Shown piece by piece: positions 31,753-44,175 of a stretch of DNA of 64,000 bases. The notes beneath the pieces are model-generated. The model was not told the origin of the DNA. It saw nothing but the letters and a program-made list of their open reading frames with translations, and did not search any database. The stretch comes from Kibdelosporangium sp. MJ126-NF4. Lineage in GTDB: Bacteria; Actinomycetota; Actinomycetes; Mycobacteriales; Pseudonocardiaceae. The stretch lies in NCBI RefSeq assembly GCF_000826545.1, contig NZ_CDME01000003.1, positions 190,763 through 254,762 of the forward strand, in the 5' to 3' direction. The position numbers and the translations under genes were made by a program. Position 1 is the first letter of the stretch. Every line of letters begins with the position of its first letter.

Positions 31753-31772
31753 GGGCGACACGCCCGACCTCG
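31753..31772 (+). promoter_or_regulatory. Leader stem-loop shared by rpsL and rpsJ operons, copy 1
   Basis: GGGCG-ACA-CGCCC forms a stem-loop and is followed by GACCTCG. The 18 bases 31755-31772 are identical to 36643-36660 in the rpsJ leader, and both lie roughly 80-130 nt before a ribosomal operon. A regulatory RNA element is likely. Confidence 0.5.
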
Positions 31773-31851
31773 GGTTACGGCGGGGCCAGGGGGAACACAG
31801 CAGAACCACGGACAACCGCCATGAAGAAGCAGTCGTAGAGAAAGCCGGTCC

Positions 31852-32226
31852 ATGCCCACGATCCAGCAGCTGGTCCGTAAGGGCCGCCAGGACAAGGTCA
31901 CCAAGACCAAGACCGCGGCGCTCAAGGGGAGCCCGCAGCGGCGAGGTGTGTGCACGCGCGTGTACACCACCACGCCCAAGAAGCCGAACTCGGCGCTGCG
32001 CAAGGTCGCCCGCGTCAAGCTGACCAGCGGCATCGAGGTCACCGCCTACATCCCTGGTGAGGGTCACAACCTGCAGGAGCACTCGATGGTGCTCGTGCGC
32101 GGTGGCCGTGTGAAGGACCTCCCGGGTGTTCGCTACAAGATCATCCGCGGCTCGCTGGACACGCAGGGCGTGAAGAACCGCAAGCAGGCGCGCAGCCGCT
32201 ACGGCGCGAAGAAGGAGAAGGGCTGA
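31852..32226 (+). CDS. rpsL: 30S ribosomal protein S12
   Basis: 124 residues from ATG 31852. S12 sits at the decoding centre and monitors codon-anticodon pairing. The streptomycin-related residues are wild type: Lys43 in TPKKPNSA and Lys88 in RVKDLPG. Asp89 follows Lys88 as usual. First gene of the str operon; its TGA shares a base with the rpsG ATG. Confidence 0.98.
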   Translation: MPTIQQLVRKGRQDKVTKTKTAALKGSPQRRGVCTRVYTTTPKKPNSALRKVARVKLTSGIEVTAYIPGEGHNLQEHSMVLVRGGRVKDLPGVRYKIIRGSLDTQGVKNRKQARSRYGAKKEKG

Positions 32227-32696
32227 TGCCACGTAAGGGACCGGCCCCGAAGCGGCCGTTGATCTCCGACCCGGTCTACAGCTCCCCGCTGGTCACCCAG
32301 CTGATCAACAAGGTGCTGAAGGACGGCAAGCGCTCCGTCGCCGAGCGGATCGTCTACGGCGCGCTCGAGGGCGCCCGTGAGAAGACGAGCACCGACCCGG
32401 TGGTCACGCTCAAGCGTGCGCTCGACAACGTGAAGCCGGCCATCGAGGTCAAGCCCCGCCGTGTCGGTGGCGCGACCTACCAGGTGCCGATCGAGGTCAA
32501 GCCCGGTCGCAGCACCACCCTCGCGCTGCGTTGGCTGGTCAGCTACTCCCGCAGCCGCCGTGAGAAGACCATGATCGAGCGCCTCATGAACGAGCTGCTC
32601 GACGCGAGCAACGGTCTCGGGGCGAGTGTCAAGCGCCGCGAGGACACGCACAAGATGGCTGAGTCCAACAAGGCCTTCGCCCACTACCGCTGGTGA
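32226..32696 (+). CDS. rpsG: 30S ribosomal protein S7
   Basis: 156 residues from ATG 32226 (TGATG with rpsL). S7 nucleates assembly of the 16S 3' major domain and lines the E site. Characteristic start [12 protein letters not shown] and end [10 protein letters not shown]. In enterobacteria S7 represses its own operon; no such site was checked here. A 210-bp gap separates it from fusA. Confidence 0.98.
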   Translation: MPRKGPAPKRPLISDPVYSSPLVTQLINKVLKDGKRSVAERIVYGALEGAREKTSTDPVVTLKRALDNVKPAIEVKPRRVGGATYQVPIEVKPGRSTTLALRWLVSYSRSRREKTMIERLMNELLDASNGLGASVKRREDTHKMAESNKAFAHYRW

Positions 32697-32771
32697 CACA
32701 AGTGGTTACGATCGGTAGTTCGCCAGGGGTCTCGACGGCCCAGCTTTCCGCTGGACGCACCGGTCAAAGGC

Positions 32772-32794
32772 GCCGGTACAACACCGGTACCGGC
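32772..32794 (+). other. Hairpin between rpsG and fusA
   Basis: GCCGGTAC (32772-32779) pairs with GTACCGGC (32787-32794) around a 7-nt loop in the 210-bp gap. No U tract follows. It may be an mRNA processing or partial attenuation site. Confidence 0.4.
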
Positions 32795-32906
32795 ACCTTC
32801 GCCCGGCACGCCCAGCGAAAACCTGGAACCGCCGAATACCCCTACCGCCCCACCGATCGCAACCACTAGCCAGTCCGACAGCTCTGCAAGACAGGGGAAG
32901 ATTCTC

Positions 32907-35006
<2,100 letters not shown>

Positions 35007-35015
35007 CCCCGGAAA

Positions 35016-35047
35016 CCGGAGCACCACACACCGTGTGGGCTCTCCGG
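35016..35047 (+). other. Hairpin after fusA
   Basis: Nested stem CCGGAG/CTCCGG (35016-35021, 35042-35047) and CCACAC/GTGTGG (35024-35029, 35033-35038) directly after the fusA stop. It may act as partial terminator or mRNA stabiliser between fusA and tuf. Confidence 0.5.
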
Positions 35048-35082
35048 GGTTCCCCCGGGGTCCGCACAACCGACCCTGATAA

Positions 35083-35122
35083 CCGCCGGGGCCAACCCGA
35101 TATCTATTCTCAGCCCCGGCGG
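35083..35122 (+). other. tuf leader hairpin
   Basis: A perfect 10-bp stem CCGCCGGGGC (35083-35092) with GCCCCGGCGG (35113-35122) and a 20-nt AU-rich loop ends 28 bases before tuf. No convincing separate tuf promoter was found. A post-transcriptional role in tuf expression is possible. Confidence 0.45.
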
Positions 35123-35150
35123 GCAAGTACTAGTCCAGGAGGACAATCCA

Positions 35151-36344
35151 GTGGCGAAGGCGAAGTTCGAGCGGACCAAGCCGCACGTCAACATCGGTAC
35201 GGTCGGTCACATCGACCACGGTAAGACGACGCTCACCGCGGCCATCTCCAAGGTGCTGCACGACAAGTACCCGGAGTTGAACCCCTTCACGCCGTTCGAC
35301 GAGATCGACAAGGCGCCGGAGGAGAAGCAGCGCGGTATCACCATCTCGATCGCTCACATCGAGTACCAGACCGAGAAGCGGCACTACGCGCACGTCGACT
35401 GCCCGGGTCACGCTGACTACATCAAGAACATGATCACCGGTGCCGCCCAGATGGACGGCGCGATCCTGGTGGTCGCCGCGACCGACGGCCCGATGCCGCA
35501 GACCAAGGAGCACGTGCTCCTGGCCCGCCAGGTCGGCGTGCCGTACATCGTTGTCGCCCTGAACAAGGCCGACATGGTGGACGACGAGGAGATCCTCGAG
35601 CTCGTCGAGCTGGAGGTCCGCGAGCTGCTGACCGAGTACGAGTTCCCGGGCGACGACCTCCCCGTGGTCCGCGTCTCGGCGCTGAAGGCGCTCGAGGGCG
35701 ACAAGGAGTGGGGCGACAAGCTGCTCGAGCTGCTTGACGCGGTGGACGAGAACATCCCGGAGCCGGTCCGCGAGACCGACCGGCCGTTCCTGATGCCGAT
35801 CGAGGACGTCTTCACGATCACCGGTCGTGGCACCGTCGTCACCGGTCGTATCGAGCGTGGCGTTGTCAACGTCAACGAGGAGGTCGAGATCCTCGGCATC
35901 CGCGAGAAGGCGACCAAGACGGTCGTCACCGGCGTTGAGATGTTCCGCAAGCTGCTCGACCAGGGCCAGGCCGGCGACAACGTGGGCCTGCTGGTTCGTG
36001 GCGTCAAGCGCGAGGACGTCGAGCGCGGCATGGTCGTCGCCAAGCCGGGCACCTCGACCCCGCACACCGAGTTCGAGGCGCAGGTCTACATCCTGTCCAA
36101 GGACGAGGGCGGCCGTCACACGCCGTTCTTCCAGAACTACCGCCCGCAGTTCTACTTCCGTACGACCGACGTGACCGGCGTCGTGACCCTCCCCGAGGGC
36201 ACCGAGATGGTCATGCCGGGCGACGACACGAAGATGACTGTCGCGCTCATCCAGCCGATCGTGATGGACGAGGGCATGCGGTTCACCATCCGTGAGGGTG
36301 GCCGGACCGTCGGCGCGGGTACCCTGGTCAAGATCATCAAGTGA
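35151..36344 (+). CDS. tuf: Elongation factor Tu
   Basis: 397 residues from GTG 35151 with AGGAGGA upstream. GTPase delivering aminoacyl-tRNA: G1 GHIDHGKTT, effector [10 protein letters not shown]3 DCPGHADY, G4 NKADM; domains II and III complete, ending [14 protein letters not shown]. The only tuf gene in the window. A strong hairpin 90 bp downstream closes the str operon. Confidence 0.98.
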   Translation: MAKAKFERTKPHVNIGTVGHIDHGKTTLTAAISKVLHDKYPELNPFTPFDEIDKAPEEKQRGITISIAHIEYQTEKRHYAHVDCPGHADYIKNMITGAAQMDGAILVVAATDGPMPQTKEHVLLARQVGVPYIVVALNKADMVDDEEILELVELEVRELLTEYEFPGDDLPVVRVSALKALEGDKEWGDKLLELLDAVDENIPEPVRETDRPFLMPIEDVFTITGRGTVVTGRIERGVVNVNEEVEILGIREKATKTVVTGVEMFRKLLDQGQAGDNVGLLVRGVKREDVERGMVVAKPGTSTPHTEFEAQVYILSKDEGGRHTPFFQNYRPQFYFRTTDVTGVVTLPEGTEMVMPGDDTKMTVALIQPIVMDEGMRFTIREGGRTVGAGTLVKIIK

Positions 36345-36433
36345 TCTAGGTCCCGAGGCGTTCGACACAGTTTCGGACCCCGATTTGGACGCCATATTTC
36401 GGTATGGCATCCTGTATAGGTTGCTCGTCGTGG

Positions 36434-36466
36434 GGCGGCCGGGTTTCCCTCGGGAGACCGGCCGCC
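36434..36466 (+). terminator. Hairpin terminator after tuf
   Basis: GGCGGCCGG (36434-36442) pairs with CCGGCCGCC (36458-36466); the inner part TTTCCC/GGGAGA extends the stem with one bulge and one wobble. Very stable; no U tract. Confidence 0.65.
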
Positions 36467-36638
36467 TCCGCGCGAGGGCTGTAGTACGGAAGCCCCCAGT
36501 GGGGGAACTCCGCACGGCGGCCATCAGTGAGACAAACAAGGGTTATGCCGGAAATTCTGATGAGCTTCCGGCCGCCCGTCCCACATACGTCGGTTCTCCC
36601 CGCGAGATCCATACGACTGTGGGACCGGTCTGTGAACC

Positions 36639-36660
36639 GGGCGCGACACGCCCGACCTCG
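36639..36660 (+). promoter_or_regulatory. Leader stem-loop shared by rpsL and rpsJ operons, copy 2
   Basis: GGGCG-CGACA-CGCCC stem-loop followed by GACCTCG, with 18 bases identical to the rpsL leader (31755-31772). It lies 110 bases before the rpsJ start. Confidence 0.5.
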
Positions 36661-36770
36661 TGGACCGGGAACCATGACTTGTGAACAGGGGAGCGGAGCC
36701 TCCAGGGCCAGCGAAATGGCTGGTCAAGAGCTCTGACAAGGGACATCACGGAAGGAACGGCAAAGCCACC

Positions 36771-37076
36771 ATGGCGGGACAGAAGATCCGCATCCGGCTC
36801 AAGGCCTACGACCACGAGGCGATCGATGCCTCCGCGCGCAAGATCGTCGAGACCGTGACGCGTACCGGCGCTCGGGTCGTTGGGCCAGTGCCGCTGCCAA
36901 CCGAGAAGAACGTCTACTGCGTCATCCGCTCGCCGCACAAGTACAAGGACTCGCGCGAGCACTTCGAGATGCGTACGCACAAGCGTCTGATCGACATCCT
37001 CGACCCGACGCCGAAGACGGTCGACGCGCTGATGCGCATCGATCTCCCGGCCAGCGTCGACGTCAACATCCAGTAA
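36771..37076 (+). CDS. rpsJ: 30S ribosomal protein S10 (NusE)
   Basis: 101 residues from ATG 36771 ([19 protein letters not shown]), the standard S10 length; an upstream in-frame start at 36681 is not supported. S10 is part of the 30S head and, as NusE, bridges ribosome and RNA polymerase through NusG. First gene of the S10 operon. Confidence 0.97.
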   Translation: MAGQKIRIRLKAYDHEAIDASARKIVETVTRTGARVVGPVPLPTEKNVYCVIRSPHKYKDSREHFEMRTHKRLIDILDPTPKTVDALMRIDLPASVDVNIQ

Positions 37077-37115
37077 GCGCCTGCGCGCGAGAAACGCAGC
37101 GGAGAGAACGAGACC

Positions 37116-37766
37116 ATGTCTGACAGGCAAGTGAAGGGCATTCTGGGCACCAAGCTCGGCATGACCCAGGTCTTCGACGAGGCGAACCGGATCGTTCCGG
37201 TCACCGTCGTCCAGGCCGGGCCGAACGTGGTGACCCAGATACGCACCCAGGACAACGACGGCTACACCGCGGTGCAGCTGGCCTTCGGGGCCATCGACCC
37301 CCGCAAGGTGAACAAGCCGGAGACCGGGCACTTCACCAAGGCCGGCGTCACACCCCGGCGAGTGCTCGCCGAACTGCGCACCACTGACGCGGACTCATAC
37401 GAGATCGGCCAGGAGATCACCGCCGAGGTGTTCGAGGCAGGCGCGATCGTCGACGCCACCGGCACCAGCAAGGGCAAGGGCACCGCGGGTGTCATGAAGC
37501 GCCACGGCTTCAAGGGTCTGAGCGCCTCGCACGGTACCCAGCGCAAGCACCGCTCGCCTGGTTCCATCGGCGGGTGCGCCACCCCGGGCCGCGTGTTCAA
37601 GGGCCTCCGGATGGCAGGCCGCATGGGTCACGTCAAGGTGACCACTCAGAACCTGACGGTGCACCGGGTCGACGCCGAGTCCGGCCTCATCCTGATCAAG
37701 GGTGCGGTTCCGGGCCCCAAGGGCGGCTACGTGTTCCTCAAGAGCGCCGCGAAGGGTGGTGCGTGA
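37116..37766 (+). CDS. rplC: 50S ribosomal protein L3
   Basis: 216 residues from ATG 37116, with GGAGAG upstream. An early assembly protein whose extended loop reaches the peptidyl-transferase centre. Typical start [15 protein letters not shown] and core [19 protein letters not shown]. Stop overlaps or abuts the rplD start. Confidence 0.97.
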   Translation: MSDRQVKGILGTKLGMTQVFDEANRIVPVTVVQAGPNVVTQIRTQDNDGYTAVQLAFGAIDPRKVNKPETGHFTKAGVTPRRVLAELRTTDADSYEIGQEITAEVFEAGAIVDATGTSKGKGTAGVMKRHGFKGLSASHGTQRKHRSPGSIGGCATPGRVFKGLRMAGRMGHVKVTTQNLTVHRVDAESGLILIKGAVPGPKGGYVFLKSAAKGGA

Positions 37767-37768
37767 AA

Positions 37769-38455
37769 ATGACCAGCGTTGACGTTCGCACCCCGGACGG
37801 CAAGACCGACGGCTCCGTCGAGCTGCCCGCGGGCATCTTCGACGTGCAGGCGAACATCTCCTTGATGCACCAGGTCGTCGTCGCCCAGGAAGCCGCAGCG
37901 CGTCAGGGTACGCACAGCACCAAGACCCGCGGCGAGGTTCGCGGTGGCGGCAAGAAGCCGTACCGCCAGAAGGGCACCGGCCGGGCCCGCCAGGGTTCGA
38001 CCCGCGCTCCGCAGTTCGTCGGCGGTGGCGTCGTGCACGGCCCCCAGCCGCGCGACTACTCGCAGCGGACCCCCAAGAAGATGAAGGCTGCCGCACTGCG
38101 TGGCGCTCTCTCCGACCGGGCCCGCGAGGAGCAGCTGCACATCGTGTCCTCCTTGGTCACCGGCGACGCGCCGTCCACCAAGGACGCCCGCACTGTGCTC
38201 GCGTCGCTCACCAGCGCGCGCAACGTGCTCGTGGTGCTCAACCGCGACGACGAGCTGAACCTGCTGTCGGTGCGCAACCTGCCGAACGTGCACGTGTTGT
38301 GGCCGGACCAGTTGAACACCCGCGACGTGCTGTACGCCGACGACGTGGTGTTCCTCAAGGACGCGTACGAGTCCTTCGTCGCCGGCCCGATCGCGGGTCG
38401 CTCGGCCAAGGCGAGCGCTCGCTCCAGTGAAGTTGTTGAGGAGGAGTCGAAGTGA
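37769..38455 (+). CDS. rplD: 50S ribosomal protein L4
   Basis: 228 residues from ATG 37769; GTG 37763, overlapping the rplC stop as GTGA, is an alternative adding two residues. L4 helps form the exit-tunnel constriction through the loop [19 protein letters not shown]. In some bacteria L4 represses the S10 operon. The C-terminus carries a short acidic Ser/Glu tail ([10 protein letters not shown]). Confidence 0.96.
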   Translation: MTSVDVRTPDGKTDGSVELPAGIFDVQANISLMHQVVVAQEAAARQGTHSTKTRGEVRGGGKKPYRQKGTGRARQGSTRAPQFVGGGVVHGPQPRDYSQRTPKKMKAAALRGALSDRAREEQLHIVSSLVTGDAPSTKDARTVLASLTSARNVLVVLNRDDELNLLSVRNLPNVHVLWPDQLNTRDVLYADDVVFLKDAYESFVAGPIAGRSAKASARSSEVVEEESK

Positions 38456-38751
38456 TTCCCGACCCCCGCGACATCCTTCGCGCGCCGGTCATCTCCGAGA
38501 AGAGCTACAGCCTTCTCGAGGAGAACAAGTACACGTTCCTTGTTCACCCGGACGCGAACAAGACGGCGATCAAGATCGCGGTCGAGAAGGTGTTCGGCGT
38601 CAAGGTGACCAGCGTGAACACGCTGAACCGGCAGGGCAAGCGCAAGCGCACCCGTACCGGCTATGGCAAGCGCAAGGACACCAAGCGCGCCATCGTGACG
38701 TTGTCCGCTGACTCGAAGCCGATCGAGATCTTCGGCGGCCCGGCCGCCTAA
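38452..38751 (+). CDS. rplW: 50S ribosomal protein L23
   Basis: 99 residues from GTG 38452, overlapping the rplD stop (GTGA). L23 lies at the tunnel exit, docking site for trigger factor and SRP. Typical [18 protein letters not shown] and [12 protein letters not shown]. Confidence 0.97.
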   Translation: MIPDPRDILRAPVISEKSYSLLEENKYTFLVHPDANKTAIKIAVEKVFGVKVTSVNTLNRQGKRKRTRTGYGKRKDTKRAIVTLSADSKPIEIFGGPAA

Positions 38752-38772
38752 GGGAACGAGGAACTCGCAGAG

Positions 38773-39606
38773 ATGGGCATTCGCAAGTACAAGCCGACGA
38801 CGCCGGGCCGTCGTGGCTCCAGTGTTTCGGACTTCGCCGAGATCACCCGTGATTTCCCGGAGAAGTCGCTGGTCCGGCCGCTGAACAAGAAGGGCGGCCG
38901 TAACGCGCACGGAAAGATCACCACCCGGCACAAGGGTGGCGGTCACAAGCGCGCGTACCGGCTGATCGACTTCCGTCGCAACGACAAGGACGGCATCCCG
39001 GCCAAGGTCGCGCACATCGAGTACGACCCCAACCGGACCGCGCGGATCGCGCTGCTGCACTACGCGGACGGCGAGAAGCGCTACATCATCGCGCCGGAGA
39101 AGCTGCGCCAGGGCGACCCGATCGAGAACGGCCCCAAGGCCGACATCAAGCCGGGTAACAACCTGCCGCTGCGCAACATCCCGGTCGGCACCGTGGTGCA
39201 CGCCATCGAGCTGCGCCCCGGCGGTGGCGCCAAGATCGCCCGCTCCGCAGGCGCCAGCGTTCAGCTGGTCGCTCGCGAGGGCTCGCTGGCGCAGCTGCGC
39301 ATGCCGTCCGGTGAGATCCGGATGGTCGACGTCCGCTGCCGCGCCACTGTCGGTGCGGTCGGCAACGCCGAGCAGTCGAACATCAACTGGGGCAAGGCAG
39401 GCCGGATGCGGTGGAAGGGCAAGCGCCCGACCGTCCGTGGTGTCGCCATGAACCCGGTCGACCACCCGCACGGTGGTGGTGAGGGCAAGACCTCCGGTGG
39501 TCGCCACCCGGTGAACCCGGCCGGTAAGCCCGAAGGCCGTACTCGTCGCCGGAAGGCGAGCGACCGGATGATCGTCCGTCGCCGCAAGACCGGTAAGAAG
39601 CGCTGA
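38773..39606 (+). CDS. rplB: 50S ribosomal protein L2
   Basis: 277 residues from ATG 38773. Needed for subunit joining and peptidyl-transferase activity; the conserved [12 protein letters not shown] segment near the C-terminus includes the functional histidine. Typical start [20 protein letters not shown]. Confidence 0.97.
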   Translation: MGIRKYKPTTPGRRGSSVSDFAEITRDFPEKSLVRPLNKKGGRNAHGKITTRHKGGGHKRAYRLIDFRRNDKDGIPAKVAHIEYDPNRTARIALLHYADGEKRYIIAPEKLRQGDPIENGPKADIKPGNNLPLRNIPVGTVVHAIELRPGGGAKIARSAGASVQLVAREGSLAQLRMPSGEIRMVDVRCRATVGAVGNAEQSNINWGKAGRMRWKGKRPTVRGVAMNPVDHPHGGGEGKTSGGRHPVNPAGKPEGRTRRRKASDRMIVRRRKTGKKR

Positions 39607-39624
39607 GCAGGAAGGGAGTGAACC

Positions 39625-39906
39625 ATGCCGCGTAGCCTGAAAAAGGGCCCGTTCGTTGACGACCACCTGCTCAAGAAGGTGGACGTGCTGAACGAGTCCG
39701 GCAAGAAGACCGTCATCAAGACGTGGTCCCGCCGGTCCACGATCATCCCGGACATGTTGGGTCACACCATCGCTGTCCACGATGGTCGCAAGCACGTCCC
39801 GGTCTTCATCTCGGAGGCGATGGTCGGGCACAAGTTGGGCGAATTCGCCCCGACTCGTACCTTCAAGGGCCACATCAAGGACGACCGGAAGTCCCGCCGC
39901 CGCTGA
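39625..39906 (+). CDS. rpsS: 30S ribosomal protein S19
   Basis: 93 residues from ATG 39625, with GGAAGGGAG upstream. Head protein that contacts the A-site tRNA and the intersubunit bridge with L5. Typical [18 protein letters not shown] and [16 protein letters not shown]. Confidence 0.97.
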   Translation: MPRSLKKGPFVDDHLLKKVDVLNESGKKTVIKTWSRRSTIIPDMLGHTIAVHDGRKHVPVFISEAMVGHKLGEFAPTRTFKGHIKDDRKSRRR

Positions 39907-39946
39907 GCGGCGCGCCTAGACACGAACCAGCAAGGGGTAAGCAGCG

Positions 39947-40384
39947 ATGAACGCCCGTGACGAAGCCGCGGTGGAGGAGCTTCCTACCGCCGTGGCTCGG
40001 GCTCGCTACGTGCGCACCACGCCGATGAAGGCGCGCCGCATTATCGAGCTCATCAAGGGACGTAACGCCAGCGAGGCCCTGGCCGTGCTCCAGTTCGCGC
40101 CGCAGGCCGCCAGCGGTCCGGTTGCGAAGGTGCTCGCCAGCGCCATGGCTAACGCCGAGAACAACCTGAAACTCGACCCGGAGACGCTCTGGGTGAGCCA
40201 GGCGTATGTGGACGAGGGCCCGACGCTCAAGCGGTTCCGACCGCGTGCACAGGGCCGTGCGTACCGCATCCGCAAGCGCACCAGCCACATCACGGTCGAG
40301 GTCGTCTCGCGTCCGAAGACCGAAGCGGCTCGCAAGCCGGCCCGCAAGGCCGCGAAGACCAGCGAGAAGGGAAGTGCCAGCTAG
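39947..40384 (+). CDS. rplV: 50S ribosomal protein L22
   Basis: 145 residues from ATG 39947. Lines the exit tunnel through its beta-hairpin ([22 protein letters not shown]), the site of macrolide-resistance changes; no deletion is seen. A basic Lys/Ala tail extends the C-terminus. Its stop shares a base with the rpsC GTG. Confidence 0.97.
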   Translation: MNARDEAAVEELPTAVARARYVRTTPMKARRIIELIKGRNASEALAVLQFAPQAASGPVAKVLASAMANAENNLKLDPETLWVSQAYVDEGPTLKRFRPRAQGRAYRIRKRTSHITVEVVSRPKTEAARKPARKAAKTSEKGSAS

Positions 40385-41211
40385 TGGGTCAGAAGATCAA
40401 CCCGCACGGCTTCCGCCTGGGTATCACCACTGACTGGAAGTCCCGCTGGTACGCGGACAAGCAGTACGCGGAATACGTGGCGGAAGACGTCAAGATCCGG
40501 AAGCTGCTGTCCAAGGGCATGGAGCGCGCCGGTATCTCCAAGGTGGAGGTCGAGCGGACCCGTGACCGCGTGCGTGTGGACATCTACACCGCGCGTCCGG
40601 GCATCGTGATCGGCCGCCGTGGTGCCGAGGCGGACCGTATCCGCGGCGCGCTCGAGAAGCTGACGAAGAAGCAGGTCCAGCTGAACATCCTCGAGGTCAA
40701 GAACCCCGAGTCGGATGCCCAGCTGGTCGCGCAGGCAGTCGCCGAGCAGCTGTCCAACCGTGTTGCCTTCCGGCGCGCGATGCGCAAGGCCATCCAGTCG
40801 GCCATGCGTTCGCCGCAGGTCAAGGGCATCCGGGTGCAGTGCGGTGGCCGTCTCGGCGGTGCCGAGATGTCCCGCTCGGAGCACTACCGCGAGGGTCGCG
40901 TCCCGCTGCACACGCTGCGTGCGGACATCGACTACGGCCTCTTCGAGGCCCGCACCACCTTCGGCCGGATCGGTGTGAAGGTGTGGATCTACAAGGGTGA
41001 AGTGGTCGGCGGCCGCCGCCAGCAGGACACCACGCAGAACGCCACGCAGGAGCGCGCTCCGCGCCGTGAGCGTCCGAACCGGGCTCGTCGCTCCGGTGCC
41101 TCCGGCACCACCGCGACCAGCACCGAGGCCGGACGTGCCGCGGCTGAGGCAGCGCAGGCGCCGTCCGAAGCCCCCGCGGCTCCGGAGGCCAAGGCAAACG
41201 GGGAGGGCTGA
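40384..41211 (+). CDS. rpsC: 30S ribosomal protein S3
   Basis: 275 residues from GTG 40384. KH domain ([15 protein letters not shown]) and mRNA-entry helicase face with S4 and S5. Beyond about residue 215 an Arg-rich then Ala/Pro/Glu-rich tail ([17 protein letters not shown]...) lengthens it relative to E. coli S3 (233 residues), as in other actinobacteria. Confidence 0.97.
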   Translation: MGQKINPHGFRLGITTDWKSRWYADKQYAEYVAEDVKIRKLLSKGMERAGISKVEVERTRDRVRVDIYTARPGIVIGRRGAEADRIRGALEKLTKKQVQLNILEVKNPESDAQLVAQAVAEQLSNRVAFRRAMRKAIQSAMRSPQVKGIRVQCGGRLGGAEMSRSEHYREGRVPLHTLRADIDYGLFEARTTFGRIGVKVWIYKGEVVGGRRQQDTTQNATQERAPRRERPNRARRSGASGTTATSTEAGRAAAEAAQAPSEAPAAPEAKANGEG

Positions 41212-41214
41212 GCT

Positions 41215-41634
41215 GTGCTCATCCCACGCAAGGTCAAGCACCGCAAGCAGCACTCGCCGAAGCGCTCAGGCGCCGCCAAGGGCGGTACCCGGGTCAACTT
41301 CGGGGAGTACGGCATCCAGGCGCTCGAGCCTTCGTACGTGACGAACAGGCAGATCGAATCCGCCCGTATCGCCATCAACCGGCACATCCGCCGTGGTGGC
41401 AAGGTCTGGATCCCGATCTTCCCTGACCGTCCGCTGACCAAGAAGCCCGCCGAGACCCGGATGGGTTCCGGTAAGGGCTCGCCCGAGTACTGGGTGGTCA
41501 ACGTCAAGCCGGGTCGTGTGCTGTTCGAGATGAGCTTCCCGAACGAGGCTGTGGCGCGTGAGGCACTGCGCCGTGCGATCCACAAGCTGCCGATGAAGTG
41601 CCGCATCGTGACGCGTGAAGGTGGTGACTTCTGA
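41215..41634 (+). CDS. rplP: 50S ribosomal protein L16
   Basis: 139 residues from GTG 41215, 3 bp after rpsC. Binds near the A site and helps position tRNA. Typical start [16 protein letters not shown] and [21 protein letters not shown]. The stop shares a base with the rpmC ATG. Confidence 0.97.
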   Translation: MLIPRKVKHRKQHSPKRSGAAKGGTRVNFGEYGIQALEPSYVTNRQIESARIAINRHIRRGGKVWIPIFPDRPLTKKPAETRMGSGKGSPEYWVVNVKPGRVLFEMSFPNEAVAREALRRAIHKLPMKCRIVTREGGDF

Positions 41635-41882
41635 TGGCCGCTGGAGTGACTGCGTCCGAGGTGCGCGAGCTGACCGAGGAGGAGCTGGTGCTCCGCCTGC
41701 GCGAGGCCAAGGAGGAGCTGTTCAACCTCCGGTTCCAGATGGCCACCGGCCAGCTGGACAACAACCGTCGTCTGCGCATTGTGCGGCGGGACATCGCGAA
41801 GATCTACACAGTGATGCGGGAGCGCGAACTGGGCTTGTCGGCTTCCCCTGACGAGACAGTTACGAACGAAGGTGCCGCATGA
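41634..41882 (+). CDS. rpmC: 50S ribosomal protein L29
   Basis: 82 residues from ATG 41634 (TGATG). Small helical-hairpin protein by the tunnel exit: [43 protein letters not shown]. Its stop overlaps the rpsQ start (ATGA). Confidence 0.96.
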   Translation: MAAGVTASEVRELTEEELVLRLREAKEELFNLRFQMATGQLDNNRRLRIVRRDIAKIYTVMRERELGLSASPDETVTNEGAA

Positions 41883-42166
41883 CCGAGCCGACCACTGAGA
41901 CCACCGAGACCGAGGCGCGCAATCGCCGCAAGGTCCGTGAGGGTTACGTCGTGTCCGACAAGAACGACAAGACCGTGATCGTCCGCCTCGAGCAGAGCAA
42001 GAAGCACCCGAGGTACTCCAAGGTCATGCGCACCACCACCAAGGTGACCGCGCACGACGAGGAGAACACCGCCGGAGTCGGCGACCGTGTTCTGCTGATG
42101 GAGACCCGGCCGCTGTCGGCCACCAAGCGGTGGCGACTGGTCGAGGTCCTCGAGAAGGCCAAGTAA
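41879..42166 (+). CDS. rpsQ: 30S ribosomal protein S17
   Basis: 95 residues from ATG 41879. OB-fold primary binder of 16S RNA (5' domain). Core [22 protein letters not shown]; an acidic Thr/Glu N-terminal stretch precedes it. Last gene before a 64-bp gap to rplN. Confidence 0.97.
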   Translation: MTEPTTETTETEARNRRKVREGYVVSDKNDKTVIVRLEQSKKHPRYSKVMRTTTKVTAHDEENTAGVGDRVLLMETRPLSATKRWRLVEVLEKAK

Positions 42167-42230
42167 GAGCTAGTTGACCGCGCGTGTCAGGTCGGAAATC
42201 TGCCACGCCACAACGGGTCAGGGAGAGACA

Positions 42231-42599
42231 GTGATCCAGCAGGAGTCGCGGCTGCGCGTCGCCGACAACACCGGTGCCAAGGAGATCCTTTGCATCCGTG
42301 TTCTCGGCGGTTCGGGTCGGCGCTACGCGGGCATCGGCGACATCATCGTCGCCACCGTGAAGGACGCCATCCCGGGTGCCGGCGTGAAGAAGGGTGACGT
42401 CGTCAAGGCGGTCATCGTGCGCACCGCCAAGGAGCGCCGCCGTCCCGACGGTTCGTACATCAGGTTCGACGAGAACGCCGCGGTGCTCATCAAGAACGAC
42501 ACCGAGCCGCGTGGTACCCGCATCTTCGGCCCGGTCGGCCGTGAGCTGCGGGACAAGAAGTTCATGAAGATCATTTCGTTGGCGCCGGAGGTGCTCTGA
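42231..42599 (+). CDS. rplN: 50S ribosomal protein L14
   Basis: 122 residues from GTG 42231 ([18 protein letters not shown]), the standard length, with GGGAGAGA upstream. Forms an intersubunit bridge and binds the RsfS silencing factor. Begins the spc gene block. Confidence 0.97.
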   Translation: MIQQESRLRVADNTGAKEILCIRVLGGSGRRYAGIGDIIVATVKDAIPGAGVKKGDVVKAVIVRTAKERRRPDGSYIRFDENAAVLIKNDTEPRGTRIFGPVGRELRDKKFMKIISLAPEVL

Positions 42600-42601
42600 C
42601 C

Positions 42602-42919
42602 ATGAAGGTGAAGAAAGGCGACACCGTCGTCGTAATCGCCGGCAAGGACAAGGGTGCCAAGGGCAAGGTCATCCAGTCCTACCCGAAGGACAACAAGGTC
42701 CTGGTCGAGGGCGTCAACCGGATCAAGAAGCACACCAAGATCACGCAGACCCAGCGCGGCGCGCAGTCCGGCGGGATCGTGACCCAGGAGGCCCCGATTC
42801 ACGTCTCCAACGTCATGGTCGTCGCCGACGGCAAGGCCGTCCGCGTCGGGTACGAGATCAACGATGACGGCCGCAAGGTCCGCGTGGCCCGCGGCAAGGG
42901 CAACGGGAAGGAGATCTGA
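42602..42919 (+). CDS. rplX: 50S ribosomal protein L24
   Basis: 105 residues from ATG 42602. KOW motif ([22 protein letters not shown]) and start of 50S assembly at the 23S 5' end. Coupled closely to rplN and rplE. Confidence 0.97.
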   Translation: MKVKKGDTVVVIAGKDKGAKGKVIQSYPKDNKVLVEGVNRIKKHTKITQTQRGAQSGGIVTQEAPIHVSNVMVVADGKAVRVGYEINDDGRKVRVARGKGNGKEI

Positions 42920-42921
42920 TC

Positions 42922-43485
42922 ATGACAACCGCTGAGAAGACCATCCCGAGGCTCAAGGCCCGCTACCGCTCCGAGATCGCCCCGGCACTGCACAAGGACT
43001 TCTCCTACGAGAACGTCATGCAGATCCCGGGTGTCGTGAAGATTGTCGTGAACATGGGTGTCGGCGACGCCGCCCGTGACGGCAAGCTGATCGAGGGTGC
43101 GGTCCGCGACCTGGCGACCATCACCGGCCAGCGTCCCGAGGTGCGCAAGGCCCGCAAGTCCATCGCGCAGTTCAAGCTGCGCGAGGGCATGCCGATCGGC
43201 GCGCGCTGCACGCTGCGCGGCGACCGGATGTGGGAGTTCCTCGACCGTCTGCTGACGATCGCCCTCCCGCGTATCCGTGACTTCCGTGGCTTGTCGCCCA
43301 AGCAGTTCGACGGCAACGGCAACTACACGTTCGGTCTCAACGAGCAGTCGATGTTCCACGAGATCGACCCAGACTCGATCGACCGTCCGCGCGGTATGGA
43401 CATCACGATCGTGACCACCGCCGTCAACGACGATGAAGGCCGGGCGCTGCTCAAGCACCTGGGCTTCCCGTTCCGGGAGAACTGA
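42922..43485 (+). CDS. rplE: 50S ribosomal protein L5
   Basis: 187 residues from ATG 42922. Binds 5S rRNA and contacts P-site tRNA. Typical [20 protein letters not shown] and [15 protein letters not shown]. Confidence 0.97.
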   Translation: MTTAEKTIPRLKARYRSEIAPALHKDFSYENVMQIPGVVKIVVNMGVGDAARDGKLIEGAVRDLATITGQRPEVRKARKSIAQFKLREGMPIGARCTLRGDRMWEFLDRLLTIALPRIRDFRGLSPKQFDGNGNYTFGLNEQSMFHEIDPDSIDRPRGMDITIVTTAVNDDEGRALLKHLGFPFREN

Positions 43486-43488
43486 TCC

Positions 43489-43674
43489 ATGGCCAAGAAG
43501 GCACTGGTCCACAAGGCCGCGCAGAAGCCGAAGTTCAAGGTCCGCGGCTACACCCGCTGCCAGCGCTGCGGCCGCCCGCACTCCGTGTTCCGCAAGTTCG
43601 GCCTGTGCCGAATCTGCCTGCGCGAGATGGCGCACCGCGGCGAGCTGCCCGGCGTGCGCAAGTCCAGCTGGTAA
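43489..43674 (+). CDS. rpsZ: 30S ribosomal protein S14, zinc-binding type Z
   Basis: 61 residues from ATG 43489. Zinc-ribbon S14 (C+ form) with Cys24, Cys27, Cys40 and Cys43. In actinobacteria the zinc-free S14 paralog, induced under zinc starvation, lies elsewhere; it is not in this window. Confidence 0.97.
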   Translation: MAKKALVHKAAQKPKFKVRGYTRCQRCGRPHSVFRKFGLCRICLREMAHRGELPGVRKSSW

Positions 43675-43755
43675 AGGCGAACCCGCCTCTACCACCCATT
43701 TCGCCGTAGGCCCCTCGGCGAGGGGAACCCCGGTGAGAAAGGTTGACAGGTCACC

Positions 43756-44154
43756 ATGACGATGACCGACCCGATCGCAGACTTCTTGACCCGTCTGCGC
43801 AACGCCAACTCGGCGTACCACGATGAGGTCGTACTGCCGCACTCGAAGATCAAGGCGAACATCGCCGAGATCCTCAAGCAGCAGGGCTACATCGCCAGCT
43901 ACCGCGCTGAGCAGGGCGAGAAGTGCAAGAACCTGGTCGTCGAGCTGAAGTACGGCCCCAACCGTGAGCGCAGCATCGCTGGTCTCCGCCGCATCTCCAA
44001 GCCGGGACTGCGGGTGTACGCGAAGTCGACCGGCCTGCCGAAGGTGCTCGGTGGACTGGGCGTGGCGATCATTTCCACGTCGACCGGCCTGGTGACCGAT
44101 CGGCAGGCCAACAAGCAGGGTGTAGGCGGAGAAGTCCTCGCCTACGTCTGGTAA
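43756..44154 (+). CDS. rpsH: 30S ribosomal protein S8
   Basis: 132 residues from ATG 43756; ATG 43762 is an alternative. Central-domain primary binder; in E. coli it represses the spc operon. Typical [21 protein letters not shown] and the C-terminal [10 protein letters not shown]. Confidence 0.97.
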   Translation: MTMTDPIADFLTRLRNANSAYHDEVVLPHSKIKANIAEILKQQGYIASYRAEQGEKCKNLVVELKYGPNRERSIAGLRRISKPGLRVYAKSTGLPKVLGGLGVAIISTSTGLVTDRQANKQGVGGEVLAYVW

Positions 44155-44175
44155 CTGAAGGGGAGGAGAGAAGGC

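Larger units (their letters stand above)
31422..31851. other. Divergent intergenic region: toxin operon / rpsL leader
   Basis: 430 bp without a supported gene. It holds the promoter of the minus-strand toxin operon (not identified), a candidate rpsL promoter at 31577-31605, a stem formed by CTCCGTGTGCC near 31632 with GGCACGGAG near 31675, and the shared leader stem at 31753-31772. A leader of about 240 nt before rpsL is thus predicted. Confidence 0.5.
36345..36770. other. tuf-rpsJ intergenic region with terminator and S10 leader
   Basis: 426 bp without a supported gene. It contains TTGGAC (36385-36390) and TATAGG (36415-36420) that are not ideally spaced, the tuf terminator hairpin at 36434-36466, and the shared leader stem at 36639-36660. 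An S10-operon promoter must lie here, but I cannot place it with confidence. Confidence 0.5.

Noticed and set aside
36681..36770. N-terminal extension of S10 from 36681
   Set aside because: S10 proteins start at [10 protein letters not shown]; the extension lies in the leader region.
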